Source of the DNA: Oribacterium sp. WCC10
GTDB lineage: Bacteria > Bacillota > Clostridia > Lachnospirales > Lachnospiraceae
Assembly: GCF_900113415.1 (NCBI RefSeq)
Contig: NZ_FOPH01000001.1
Coordinates: forward strand, 248,001 to 312,000
DNA length: 64,000 bases
Direction: 5' to 3'
Shown: positions 34,530 through 43,615 of the stretch, in pieces
Layout of the letters: every line of letters begins with the position of its first letter
Numbering within the stretch: position 1 is the stretch's first letter
Program-made: the position numbers and the translations under genes
Notes under the pieces: model-generated
Told to the model about the DNA's origin: nothing
Seen by the model: the letters and a program-made list of their open reading frames with translations, nothing else
The model's database searches: none

Positions 34530-35864
34530 TCATCCACCGAGTATAGACGCGTAAGCGCCGGAAACAATATTCCAGATATCGTTTGACATGATAAATGCCA
34601 TCAGAGCAAGAAGGGCGATCATTCCTATCTGATTGATGCGGCCTTCAAGATCGGGATCAAGCCGTTTTCTCGATATCATCTCAAACAGGATGAATATCAA
34701 ACGTCCCCCGTCAAGTGCCGGTATGGGCAAAAGATTCATGATGCCGAGATTGGATGACAGCATGACAAGGAGTGCAAGAAGCACCAGGAAGGCATTTAAA
34801 AGGCCAAATTCCGTTGACTTCTCCACCGTTGTACCCATGACAGTTACAGCGCCCACAGGCCCCATGACTTCGTTTCTGTGAACTTTTCCGCGAAGCACCA
34901 GACCCAGGCTCTGCAAAACGATGGTCATATTATAACGTACTTCATAAAATGTATCTGTTAAAAACTCATAAAGATTTCCAGCCGCAAATCTTCCACCGTA
35001 AAAAGAGAGTCCAAGCATGTAGCGACTGTTTTCTTCGTTATAGTATGGCTTGAAGGTTATGGTTTTCTTTTCACCGTTACGGATGACTACCGCATCAAGC
35101 AGTGTGTTATCATCGAAATCTTCTGAATTGATGTAAAGCCAGATTGAAAGATCTCTGTAACCCGGTACGAAGGATAAATGCTTATCATGATAGCCTAGAT
35201 AACGGAATGAGTCTCCGTCTTCGAATCCTGCGGTTGCGGCAGGAGCATTATCCACGGAACCTGCTACATAAAGGTTGTCAAAGCCGCAGAAAAAGACGAT
35301 AATGCCTGCCAGTATGGCTGCCAGTATGAAATTGTTCAGTACCCCGGCTATGCAGATGAAAAATCTCTGATATGCAGGCTTGTCCTGGAATGAGTATTTT
35401 TGGATCTCAGAACGGCGGAAACGTACTCCGTCATAGTCTATCCACGGGTCTCTGTTCTTGATTTCGTAACCGATTTGTTCAGAAGTATCTTCTCTTGTTG
35501 ACTCTTCATAAGCGCTCAATGTGACGGATGTGTCCTGACTTAAATCAGATGACTCCGTGACGGTAAGTTCCGTATCAGACCCGGACTCCTGTTGCGGCTC
35601 CTCTTCTTCAATCTCCTCGCCTGTTGCTGTAGAGAAATCTCCTGAACCGGCAGCATCCTCTCCAAGCATGGCGCAGCTTCCGCCTATGGGAAGGAGCTTC
35701 AGTGAATAACGGGTGTTTTTCCACACACGACTGAAGATTCTTGGCCCCATGCCTATGGAAAACTCAAGGACACCGACATGGCAGAGTTTGGCTGCCAGAA
35801 AGTGTCCCAGTTCATGAAAGAATATCAAAAAGCTTAAACCTAAAATTGCGACGATGATACTCAA
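34530..35864 (-). CDS. rseP: Site-2 intramembrane metalloprotease RseP
   Basis: Membrane zinc protease that cuts anti-sigma factors or other membrane substrates. It has HELGH at 17-21, a PDZ region around residues 205-275, the C-terminal active-site motif NLLPIPALDGGR and about four membrane helices. An unusual Glu/Ser/Thr-rich acidic insert of some 70 residues (about 70-140) follows the first helix, which makes the 444-residue protein longer than typical relatives; it should face outside or fold beside the PDZ domain. It lies between dxr and ispG as is usual. Confidence 0.93.
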   Translation of the reverse strand: MSIIVAILGLSFLIFFHELGHFLAAKLCHVGVLEFSIGMGPRIFSRVWKNTRYSLKLLPIGGSCAMLGEDAAGSGDFSTATGEEIEEEEPQQESGSDTELTVTESSDLSQDTSVTLSAYEESTREDTSEQIGYEIKNRDPWIDYDGVRFRRSEIQKYSFQDKPAYQRFFICIAGVLNNFILAAILAGIIVFFCGFDNLYVAGSVDNAPAATAGFEDGDSFRYLGYHDKHLSFVPGYRDLSIWLYINSEDFDDNTLLDAVVIRNGEKKTITFKPYYNEENSRYMLGLSFYGGRFAAGNLYEFLTDTFYEVRYNMTIVLQSLGLVLRGKVHRNEVMGPVGAVTVMGTTVEKSTEFGLLNAFLVLLALLVMLSSNLGIMNLLPIPALDGGRLIFILFEMISRKRLDPDLEGRINQIGMIALLALMAFIMSNDIWNIVSGAYASILGG

Positions 35865-35954
35865 GTAGTTCTCCTCTATAAATATATGTTTTTTCCGATT
35901 ATAGCTGACATAAAGACAGTCAGTTAATATCTTTGTTTAAAGGACTATCATCTT

Positions 35955-36081
35955 AAGGAAACGCTTATCAAGGCGTTTCCCCGGTGGGATTTTCGATGCG
36001 AAGCATCAATTTCTTTTGAAAATCCGTGTCCCGACGCCGGAGGTTCTATGGAAAACACTGATTAAGTCAGTGTTTCCATAG
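35955..36081 (-). repeat. Dispersed three-hairpin repeat, copy 1D (at the dxr 3' end)
   Basis: Full copy. On the minus strand hairpin 3 (CTATGGAAACACTGA.../TTTTCCATAG) begins inside the end of dxr and encodes its last residues (METLT) and TAA stop. The linker CTCCGGCGTCGGGACACGG, hairpin 2 with an inner GATGC-TTC-GCATC stem, and hairpin 1 (GGAAACGC/GCGTTTCC) follow. Confidence 0.85.
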
Positions 36082-37222
36082 AATTGGTCTTTACGAAGTC
36101 TCTTGCCCACTTTTCTATAGAGAGAATTTCCTGAAGGGTAGGTGAAACCACCAGATTCTTCTCGTGAGCGTCCATGGCTTCTTCGATAACATCTGCTATC
36201 TCAAGGAAATCTATACGATTCTCAAGGAACATTGCTACGGCCTCTTCGTTGGCTGCATTGTATACAGTAGGCATGGAACCGCCTGTTCTTCCAGCACGGT
36301 ATCCCAGGGCAAGTCCCTTAAATGTCTCCATATCCGGATTCTCAAAGGTAAGTGTGGCGAGCTCTGCAAGGTCAAGACGCTTGTCCTCTGTGAGCGGATG
36401 ACGGTCAGGAGCATAAAGAGCATACTCTATAGGGATGCGCATATCCGGAAGACCGAGCTGTGCCTTGACTGAACCGTCAACATACTGTACCGCTGAATGA
36501 ACTATGGACTGAGGCTGTACCACAACCTTTATCATATCTACAGGTACATCAAAGAGCCAATGGGCTTCAAGTACTTCAAGTCCCTTGTTTACCATGGTTG
36601 AAGAATCTATGGTTATCTTTCTTCCCATTGCCCAGTTGGGGTGCTTTAATGCATCCTCCTTGGTTTTGCCGCGAAGATCTTCTCTCTTCTTTCCTCTGAA
36701 AGGTCCGCCCGAAGCGGTGAGAAGAATCTGTTCTATACGATTGTGCGGCTCTCCTGTAAGAGACTGCCAGATGGCACTGTGCTCAGAATCGATGGGCTTT
36801 ATCTCGATGCCACACTCTTCAGCGAGAGGCATGATGATGTGACCTGCGCAAACGAGGGTCTCCTTGTTGGCAAGAGCCACCTTCTTGTGAGCCTTAAGGG
36901 CTGCTATGGTAGGCTGAATGCCGATCATACCCACAACAGATACCACCACTTCATCACAGCTTTGCATGGTGGAGATCTCTATGAGGCCGTCCATGCCTGA
37001 AAGAACTTTCACCGGCAGACCATAGGATCTGAATATTTCAGCTTTTGTCTCATCATAGATGCATACGGTTTCCGGATGCAGTTTTTCGACCTGCTCACGA
37101 AGTTTCTCGATGGATCCGTAAACAGCGAGACCTGTAACAACAATCTCTGGATCATCCTTTATGACGTCAATGGTCTGGGTTCCAATGGAACCTGTAGAAC
37201 CAAGAATAACTAATCTTCTCAT
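36062..37222 (-). CDS. dxr: 1-deoxy-D-xylulose-5-phosphate reductoisomerase
   Basis: Second enzyme of the MEP isoprenoid pathway, making MEP from DXP with NADPH. The 386-residue protein has the nucleotide fold GSTGSIGTQT near residues 8-17, ALANKETLVCAG, the metal site PIDSEHSAIWQ, and the catalytic loop ASGGPFRG. The ATG at 37222 has GGAGAA upstream. The last five residues and stop are encoded by repeat copy 1D, so the natural C-terminus has been replaced or extended there. Confidence 0.96.
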   Translation of the reverse strand: MRRLVILGSTGSIGTQTIDVIKDDPEIVVTGLAVYGSIEKLREQVEKLHPETVCIYDETKAEIFRSYGLPVKVLSGMDGLIEISTMQSCDEVVVSVVGMIGIQPTIAALKAHKKVALANKETLVCAGHIIMPLAEECGIEIKPIDSEHSAIWQSLTGEPHNRIEQILLTASGGPFRGKKREDLRGKTKEDALKHPNWAMGRKITIDSSTMVNKGLEVLEAHWLFDVPVDMIKVVVQPQSIVHSAVQYVDGSVKAQLGLPDMRIPIEYALYAPDRHPLTEDKRLDLAELATLTFENPDMETFKGLALGYRAGRTGGSMPTVYNAANEEAVAMFLENRIDFLEIADVIEEAMDAHEKNLVVSPTLQEILSIEKWARDFVKTNSMETLT

Positions 37223-37367
37223 GAATAATTTCTCCGTTTTCAGTATCAGACTTTCGAAGTATCCTTCCGGGGAGTCTGACATAATACATTAGAGTTTATG
37301 GTATATGAATATGATCACTTTAATCTATATTCAAAACGTGATAGTTTTGTGAAAACCTGCGCTTCCT

Positions 37368-38219
37368 TTAATTTAAAAATGTCAGTGCAAAGTATACTGC
37401 CGGAGCGGTAAAGATCATTGAATCAAATCTGTCCATGATTCCGCCATGTCCCGGAATGATGGTTCCGTAATCCTTTATGGAGTAGTCGCGCTTTATTCCG
37501 GAAGCTGTAAGGTCGCCCACCATGGATATAAGTGCACCGATACCACAGGCTATTGCACAGGTGGCGGCAGGATCTATGATGAAAGTGAATCTGCTTTTGA
37601 AGATACTTGCGTAGATAAAACCTAAAAGCGCAGCACCTATAACTCCGCCAAAGGCGCCTTCTACAGACTTTTTCGGGCTGAGTATGGGAGTCATCTTATG
37701 CTTGCCGAAGAGCATGCCGACGCAATATGCACAGGTATCGGCACCCCAGCTTGCAAGGAATATCAGCCAGACCAGATAAGCCCCGTCAGGCATCTCCCTT
37801 GTCTGATAGAGATAACTCATCATGATACCGGCGTAGCAGACACACATAAATGCTTTTGCTACTGTTGAAATCTTGTAGGTGGGATAGGTAATAACATAAA
37901 AAGCCATAAGTGCCATGAGACTAAGCACGATCATGATGGTGAAATAGTCATTTATATTGAACCATACCAAAACATAGTAGCTTATGGTGGTCAGATATCC
38001 TATGAAACCCAATGATCTCTTTTCGATGCCAAATACTCTGTAGAGTTCATACAGTCCGATCATTGAGGTGAAGAATGTAAGAAGGAAGAGCAATGGTCCG
38101 CCCATAGGTACTATCACAACTGAGCAAAGCACAAGTATGATACCGCTTATAAGACGGGTGATGAATGAACTCATCTTCTTTTCGTTATGATCTTTTTTCA
38201 AATTATCTGTTTCTGTCAT
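37368..38219 (-). CDS. cdsA: Phosphatidate cytidylyltransferase
   Basis: Makes CDP-diacylglycerol from phosphatidic acid and CTP, the branch point of phospholipid synthesis. The 283-residue protein has about eight membrane helices and the C-terminal signature SVGDLTASGIKRDYSIKDYGTIIPGHGGIMDRFDS-like segment, here starting SMVGDLTASGIKR and ending GGIMDRFDS. The start at 38219 has AGGAAAA upstream; 38174 is also possible. It follows uppS by 115 bases. Confidence 0.94.
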   Translation of the reverse strand: MTETDNLKKDHNEKKMSSFITRLISGIILVLCSVVIVPMGGPLLFLLTFFTSMIGLYELYRVFGIEKRSLGFIGYLTTISYYVLVWFNINDYFTIMIVLSLMALMAFYVITYPTYKISTVAKAFMCVCYAGIMMSYLYQTREMPDGAYLVWLIFLASWGADTCAYCVGMLFGKHKMTPILSPKKSVEGAFGGVIGAALLGFIYASIFKSRFTFIIDPAATCAIACGIGALISMVGDLTASGIKRDYSIKDYGTIIPGHGGIMDRFDSMIFTAPAVYFALTFLN

Positions 38220-38334
38220 ATATTTTCCTGAGTGATCAAAGATACTGTACATGCTGCCGGAATGCAGCAAATGTACTAATACAGTTAACAACAAAGACAG
38301 GCTTCTTTTTTATAAAAGAAGCCTGAGTCATAAA

Positions 38335-39087
38335 TTATTTTTTTAATCTGCCGCCGAAACGACGCTCACGGCTGTTAAAGTTGTCAATGGCCTTGAGCAG
38401 TTCTTCTTTGTTGAAGTCAGGCCAGAGTACAGGCGTGATATAGTACTCGGCATACGCACTTTGCCAAAGAAGATAATTGGATATACGGAATTCACCTGAG
38501 GTTCTGATGACAAGATCAGGATCCGGCATACCGGCTGTATCGAGGTATCCTGCAAACTCCTGCTCTGTCAGAGATTCGATCTCTTCCTCGGTCTTTCCTG
38601 ACTTGACGGCCTCAATAGTGAATTTTCTTATGGCACGGACTATCTCGTCACGAGAACCGTAATTAACGGCAAAAACGAATGTCATACCTGTATTCTGTGA
38701 GGTTTCCTGCTCCAGCTTTTCGATACCCTCACGGATATCAGGAGCAAAACGGCTTCTCTCACCAATCATGCGGGCTTTGACATTGTGCTCGTTTGCAACC
38801 TTAATGAGCTTAACCATATATAAACGGAAAAGCTTCATAAGTGCGCCGACTTCTTCTTCTGAGCGCTTCCAGTTCTCTGTGGAGAAACCGTAAACCGTCA
38901 GGTATTTGACACCGAGTCTGGCGCAATCCGCAACGATGGTTTCAAGAGTCTCGCATCCCTGTTTGTGTCCCATGGCTCTGGGAAGCCCTTTTCTCTCTGC
39001 CCAGCGTCCGTTACCGTCCAGAATTATGGCGATATGTGAAGGGATATTTCTCCCTTCACTGTCTATGATATCATTAATGTTTTCCAT
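38335..39087 (-). CDS. uppS: Isoprenyl transferase (undecaprenyl diphosphate synthase)
   Basis: Cis-prenyltransferase that builds the C55 lipid carrier of cell-wall precursors. The 250-residue protein has the catalytic segment HIAIILDGNGRWA with Asp24, GHKQGCETLETI, YLTVYGFSTENWKR and the C-terminal RTSGEFRISNYLLWQSAYAE. Its ATG lies one base after the frr stop, so translation is probably coupled. Substrate comes from the MEP pathway genes in the same cluster. Confidence 0.96.
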   Translation of the reverse strand: MENINDIIDSEGRNIPSHIAIILDGNGRWAERKGLPRAMGHKQGCETLETIVADCARLGVKYLTVYGFSTENWKRSEEEVGALMKLFRLYMVKLIKVANEHNVKARMIGERSRFAPDIREGIEKLEQETSQNTGMTFVFAVNYGSRDEIVRAIRKFTIEAVKSGKTEEEIESLTEQEFAGYLDTAGMPDPDLVIRTSGEFRISNYLLWQSAYAEYYITPVLWPDFNKEELLKAIDNFNSRERRFGGRLKK

Positions 39088-39088
39088 A

Positions 39089-39643
39089 TCAGACTGTCAT
39101 GAGTTCCTTATTCTTAGCTTCTACTGACTTGTCGATCTTCTCGCACATATGATCAGTGAGCTCCTGAATGTCCTTTGTTGCACGTGTAAGGTCATCCTCT
39201 GTCATCTCAGAAGACTTCTCAAGCTTCTTGGCAAGATCCATGGCATCACGACGGATATTACGGATAGCAATCTTGGCCTCTTCGCCCTTCTTTTTTACGT
39301 CCTTTGTGAGCTCCTTACGTCTTTCCTCTGTAAGCTCCGGGAAAACAAGACGGATAACTGTTCCGTCGTTTGTAGGATTGATACCGAGCTCAGACATATT
39401 GATAGCCTTCTCGATCTCCTTGAGGAGAGTCTTGTCCCATGGCTGGATCTGGATGAGACGAGCCTCAGGAACGGAAATATTACCTACCTGCTGAATAGGT
39501 GTAGGTGTTCCGTAGTAGTCTACCATGATACGGTCAAGAACATGAGGGTTTGCACGACCTGCACGGATAGTTGCAAGCTCTGACATCAGATTGTCATGAG
39601 TTTTGTGCATCTTCTCGATATAAATAGTAAATTGATCATCCAT
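39089..39643 (-). CDS. frr: Ribosome recycling factor
   Basis: Splits post-termination ribosomes together with EF-G. The 184-residue protein has the normal length and the family segments ATIRAGRANPHVLDRI, YYGTPTPIQQVGNISVPEAR and IRNIRRDAMD. AGGAGG is placed 7 bases before the ATG at 39643. It lies between pyrH and uppS, the classic order. Confidence 0.97.
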   Translation of the reverse strand: MDDQFTIYIEKMHKTHDNLMSELATIRAGRANPHVLDRIMVDYYGTPTPIQQVGNISVPEARLIQIQPWDKTLLKEIEKAINMSELGINPTNDGTVIRLVFPELTEERRKELTKDVKKKGEEAKIAIRNIRRDAMDLAKKLEKSSEMTEDDLTRATKDIQELTDHMCEKIDKSVEAKNKELMTV

Positions 39644-39698
39644 AATTATTCCTCCTAAACCCCTTTTCGGGGAAATGTTCATTATATTATTTTATAAA

Positions 39699-40403
39699 TC
39701 ACGCAGTGACTCTTGTTCCGGTGATCTTCCCCTTTAGAGCATTGGAAATACCGTTTTTTTCATTAAGTGAGAATATAGCCAATGGCATGTGATTCTCCAT
39801 GCATATAACTGAAGCTGCAAGGTCGATGACGCCGAGACGCTTGTCAACAACCTCCTGTATAGAAAGCTCATCGTACTTTTTGGCGTCAGGGTTAACCTTA
39901 GGATCTGAATCGTAAACGCCGTCGATGGCCTTGGCAAGGAGGATCTCATCGCATTCAAGCTCAACAGCACGAAGTACAACACCTGTATCTGTTGAGAAGT
40001 ATGGATGGCCTGTGCCGCCTGCGCAGAATACAACCGCACCTTCTGACATAGCCTTGAGAGCCTCATCCTTATTGAAGAGATCAGCCATATCTCCGATCTG
40101 GATGGATGACATAACCCTGGTCTTCATACCCTGTGTACGGAATATCTCTGATACATAAATACAGTTCATAACTGTGGCGAGGATTCCGACCTGATCAGCC
40201 TTATAGCGGTCAACAGCCTCTGACTGACGTCCTCTCCAGAAGTTTCCGCCACCGATAACGATAGCAATCTCAACACCTGCATCAACAGCTGACTTGACTT
40301 CCTGAGCAACCTCTCTGATGGTATCATCGTCAAAACCGAAATGTTTCTCACCGGCAAGTGCCTCGCCGGAAAGCTTCAGCATAACTCTGCGTTTATCTGA
40401 CAT
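39699..40403 (-). CDS. pyrH: Uridylate kinase
   Basis: Phosphorylates UMP to UDP; the bacterial hexameric enzyme is regulated by GTP and UTP. The 234-residue product begins KRRVMLKLSGEALAG, with VIGGGNFWRGR and the TVMNCIYVSE segment. The ATG at 40403 has GGAG 7 bases upstream. It is the first gene of the pyrH-frr-uppS-cdsA-dxr-rseP-ispG-polC cluster; in many Firmicutes rpsB-tsf precede it directly, but here the opp operon does. Confidence 0.96.
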   Translation of the reverse strand: MSDKRRVMLKLSGEALAGEKHFGFDDDTIREVAQEVKSAVDAGVEIAIVIGGGNFWRGRQSEAVDRYKADQVGILATVMNCIYVSEIFRTQGMKTRVMSSIQIGDMADLFNKDEALKAMSEGAVVFCAGGTGHPYFSTDTGVVLRAVELECDEILLAKAIDGVYDSDPKVNPDAKKYDELSIQEVVDKRLGVIDLAASVICMENHMPLAIFSLNEKNGISNALKGKITGTRVTA

Positions 40404-40517
40404 ACAAAATCTCCATTCTGCCAAAACATGGCATAAAGTGAGAAAGATAACCCTTCTCACTGATATCTTCTATTAGATTGTAATGCGGCTAATATTAATA
40501 ACCTACATTAAAAAATA

Positions 40518-40546
40518 TTCTAGCATATTAAAATCTTAGGGGCAAC
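40518..40546 (-). promoter_or_regulatory. Putative promoter of the pyrH cluster
   Basis: On the minus strand TTGCCC (40541-40546) and TAGAAT (40518-40523) are 17 bases apart, about 115 bases before pyrH. A GTGAGAA/TTCTCAC hairpin (40438-40460) lies in the leader. Confidence 0.5.
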
Positions 40547-40624
40547 ACAGTAAACAACCGTGCCGCTTCTTTTGATATGGTATGCTTCACATGAGTCATG
40601 ACATCAGTACACAGATAATTAAAA

Positions 40625-40653
40625 AGCCCCGCGGCAGTATATGCCGCAGGGCT
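40625..40653 (-). terminator. Intrinsic terminator of the opp operon
   Basis: AGCCCTGCGGCA and TGCCGCGGGGCT pair with one mismatch and are followed on the minus strand by TTTTTAATT, 14 bases after the oppA stop. Confidence 0.9.
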
Positions 40654-40666
40654 AAAACATCAATAT

Positions 40667-42325
40667 TTATTCAAATGAACCGTACATAAGGTACCAGTAG
40701 CCGTATGGTGAGTGCCATGTACCCTTGAGGTTTGACTTCTGGAGCCAGAACTCGTTGTAGTATGCAAGAGGAGCCATAGCAGCATCCTTAAGCATAACCT
40801 GCTCAGCCTGGTGGAGAAGGTCATAGTGCTCGTTGATGTCGGTTGTATTTCTTGCATCATTAACAAGCTTATCGAACTCTGCTGATGAGTACTTGCCATC
40901 GTTGTTTCCGTTGGTTGTTTCAAGGAGGTTGATCATATTTGAAGGATCATCCCAATCATATACCCAGCCGTAACGTGCTGCATCAAAGTTTCCTGAACGA
41001 CGGTCAGCAGTTACAGTCTTCCACTCCTGGATGTTTACATTCATTGTAACACCAAGCTCTGCCCATGCAGACTGGAGATACTCGGCAACTGCCTTGTGAT
41101 ATGATGTATCGTTTGTAAGGTAGTCAAATGCAGGGAAGCCTTCACCATTTGGATAGCCTGCCTCTGCAAGAAGCTCCTTAGCCTTCTCGAGATCAGCCTC
41201 GTAGTTATCGATGTCAAAGTGATCTCCATACTTCTCCTTGGTTACTTCTTCGAAAGAAGAACCTTCTGCAGCATCAGAAACACCTGTACCTACAAAGTTT
41301 GTTGCAGGTGAATATGTACCCTGCATGATAGTTTCTGCAACATACTTACGATCGATTGCGAGTGAAAGTGCCTCACGTACTCTTGCGTCATCAAAAGGAG
41401 CCTTCTGAGTATTGAATACTACAGAATATGTTCCCATGAGCGGCTCAACATGGAACTCTTCATTGCCCTCGAGTGAAGGAATCTCTTCTGTAGGAACATC
41501 CTTGATAAGGTCGATCTCGCCCTGGTTGTAAGCAGTGTATGATGTGTTTGAATCCTCGATAAGGTGCCATACGATCTTGTCGAAAGTGATGTTTTCTGCA
41601 TCCCAGTAGTTAGGATTCTTTTCAAATACGATCTGAGAACCGTCTGTGAACTCAGTCATATAGTAAGGACCGTCTGTAATGTAGGTTGCAGGATCTGTTG
41701 TCCAGCCGTCTCCTGCAGCTTCGATAGTTGCCTGCTGTACAGGAACTGTAACTGCAAATGCGGCAATCTTGTCAAAGTACACACAAGGGCTTGAAAGATG
41801 AACAACAAAGGTGTTGTCATCAGGAGCCTCAACCTGAAGTGCATCAACATCGCCCTGTGATGCCTCTTCATAACCTGCGATAACATTGAGAAGGTCATAG
41901 CCATAAGGTGCAGCTGTATTTGGATCTGCGATTCTCTTCCATGAGTAAACAAAGTCGTTTGCTGTAAGAGCGCTTCCATCTGACCACTTGAGATCAGGTC
42001 TCAGATGGAAAGTCCATGTAAGACCATCCTCTGACTGCTCCCAGCTCTCAGCAAGACCGCCTACAACATCGTTGTTCTTGTCGAATTTGAGAAGACCTTC
42101 AAAAGCATGGATGATCATGTTTGCACCATCTGATGCTGAGTTAAGTGCAGGGTCAATAGTCTCAGGAGAAGGTCCGATCTGAACGTCGATGACATTCTCA
42201 GCTTCGCCTCCCTGTGCCTGACTTTCTGCAGCAGGTGTAGAAGTTGAAGATGAACCGCCACAGGCTGACAGAACAAGTGCTGCAGCGAGTGATGATGCAA
42301 GTACAGCAGTTACTTTCTTTTTCAT
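40667..42325 (-). CDS. oppA: Oligopeptide ABC transporter substrate-binding lipoprotein
   Basis: Extracellular peptide receptor (solute-binding family 5) for the OppBCDF importer. The 552-residue precursor has a lipoprotein signal ending LSAC (Cys22), a Ser/Gly linker, and family-5 features such as ETIDPALNSASDGANMI, GLTWTFHLRPDLKWSDGSALTANDFVYSWKR and the late ARYGWVYDWDDPSNM. It is last in the operon and is separated from oppF by repeat 1E and a 180-base leader with its own AAGGAGG site, which may allow separate expression. Confidence 0.95.
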   Translation of the reverse strand: MKKKVTAVLASSLAAALVLSACGGSSSTSTPAAESQAQGGEAENVIDVQIGPSPETIDPALNSASDGANMIIHAFEGLLKFDKNNDVVGGLAESWEQSEDGLTWTFHLRPDLKWSDGSALTANDFVYSWKRIADPNTAAPYGYDLLNVIAGYEEASQGDVDALQVEAPDDNTFVVHLSSPCVYFDKIAAFAVTVPVQQATIEAAGDGWTTDPATYITDGPYYMTEFTDGSQIVFEKNPNYWDAENITFDKIVWHLIEDSNTSYTAYNQGEIDLIKDVPTEEIPSLEGNEEFHVEPLMGTYSVVFNTQKAPFDDARVREALSLAIDRKYVAETIMQGTYSPATNFVGTGVSDAAEGSSFEEVTKEKYGDHFDIDNYEADLEKAKELLAEAGYPNGEGFPAFDYLTNDTSYHKAVAEYLQSAWAELGVTMNVNIQEWKTVTADRRSGNFDAARYGWVYDWDDPSNMINLLETTNGNNDGKYSSAEFDKLVNDARNTTDINEHYDLLHQAEQVMLKDAAMAPLAYYNEFWLQKSNLKGTWHSPYGYWYLMYGSFE

Positions 42326-42505
42326 AAATACCCTCCTTAAAAATAGGATTATCAGCTTTTAAAATGCTGAAATGATCATTGTGCTGTTTTGATCCGTGCA
42401 CCGGATATATATGATTTGGGTCAGGATGCTTTCGTATGAAAGGTTGTCCAAAGATAATTCAGGCAGACATGAAACTATACTGACCCTTAAATCACTGAAA
42501 TCTTT

Positions 42506-42632
42506 CAGGGAAACGATGATTAAAGCGTTTCCCTGGTCGAATTTTCGATGCGAAGCATCAACTTCTTTTAAAAATCCGTACCCCGACACCGGAGGCTCTG
42601 AGGAAATGCTGATTATATCAGTGTTTCCTCAG
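42506..42632 (-). repeat. Dispersed three-hairpin repeat, copy 1E (behind oppF)
   Basis: Full copy. On the minus strand hairpin 3 (CTGAGGAAACACTGATATA...CCTCAG) starts at the oppF stop, whose TGA is formed by the element. The linker CTCCGGTGTCGGGG, hairpin 2 with an inner GATGC-TTC-GCATC stem, and hairpin 1 follow. In hairpin 1 the outer stem CAGGGAAACG/CGTTTCCCTG is longer than in other copies. Confidence 0.85.
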
Positions 42633-43615
42633 TTTACTTTATCCAGATGATGACATGCAGCATAGTGCCCCGGCTTGACTTCCTTGAATTCAGGTGTCTT
42701 CTGTGCACAGAGATCATCGGCATAAGGACATCTTGTACGGAACGGACATCCTGAAGGCGGGTTAACCGGTGAAGGAACGTCTCCGTTAAGGATGATTCGC
42801 TTTGAAGCCCTTGCTGTCTTTGGATCTGCTATAGGTATGGCAGAAATAAGTGACTTGGTATACGGATGCATAGAATGGAAAATAAGCTCATCGGAATCCG
42901 CAAGTTCAACCATATGGCCAAGATACATAACACCGATTCTGTCGGAAATATGATTTACTATGGAAAGGTCATGGGCGATGAAAAGATATGTGAGCCCCAT
43001 CTTCTTCTGGAGATCCTCGAACATATTTACAACCTGCGCCTGAATGGAAACATCAAGTGCGGATACAGGCTCATCGCAGACGATGAATTCAGGATTAACG
43101 GCAAGTGCTCTTGCAATACCGATACGCTGGCGCTGACCACCTGAAAACTCGTGAGGATAACGGTTGGCATGTTCACTGTTGAGACCTACTGTTGAAAGGA
43201 GATCGAGTATCTTTTCTCTTCTCTCTTCCTTTGACTTGTAAAGCTTATGTATATCCAGAGCCTCTCCGACTATATCGCCGACTGTCATACGCGGGTCAAG
43301 AGACGCGTATGGATCCTGGAATACGATCTGCATCTTACGACGGTACGGAAGCATATTTGCTTTTGTGCCGGTCTCTGAATCAAAGATAACATTTCCGTCA
43401 TATACGATCTTTCCGGAAGTGGGCTCTGTAAGTCTCAGAATCGAACGACCGGTTGTTGTCTTTCCACATCCTGACTCACCTACCAGACCGAATGTCTCAC
43501 CCCTCTTTATAAAGAAGCTGACATCATCTACGGCTTTGACTGATTTGTTTGTTCCTGCCACAGGGAAATACTGTTTGAGGTGGGATACTTCAAGTAGGAT
43601 ATCTTCTTTGTTCAT
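42629..43615 (-). CDS. oppF: Oligopeptide ABC transporter ATP-binding protein OppF
   Basis: One of two ATPases of the peptide importer. The 328-residue protein has Walker A GESGCGKTT near residue 41-49, the ABC signature FSGGQRQRIGIARAL, Walker B FIVCDEPVSALDVS, the H-loop FIAHDLS and the C-terminal oligopeptide/dipeptide extension with Cys residues (GCPFRTRCPYADDLC) seen in Opp/Dpp ATPases. Its start overlaps the oppD stop by one base. Its stop codon is supplied by repeat copy 1E. Confidence 0.95.
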   Translation of the reverse strand: MNKEDILLEVSHLKQYFPVAGTNKSVKAVDDVSFFIKRGETFGLVGESGCGKTTTGRSILRLTEPTSGKIVYDGNVIFDSETGTKANMLPYRRKMQIVFQDPYASLDPRMTVGDIVGEALDIHKLYKSKEERREKILDLLSTVGLNSEHANRYPHEFSGGQRQRIGIARALAVNPEFIVCDEPVSALDVSIQAQVVNMFEDLQKKMGLTYLFIAHDLSIVNHISDRIGVMYLGHMVELADSDELIFHSMHPYTKSLISAIPIADPKTARASKRIILNGDVPSPVNPPSGCPFRTRCPYADDLCAQKTPEFKEVKPGHYAACHHLDKVN

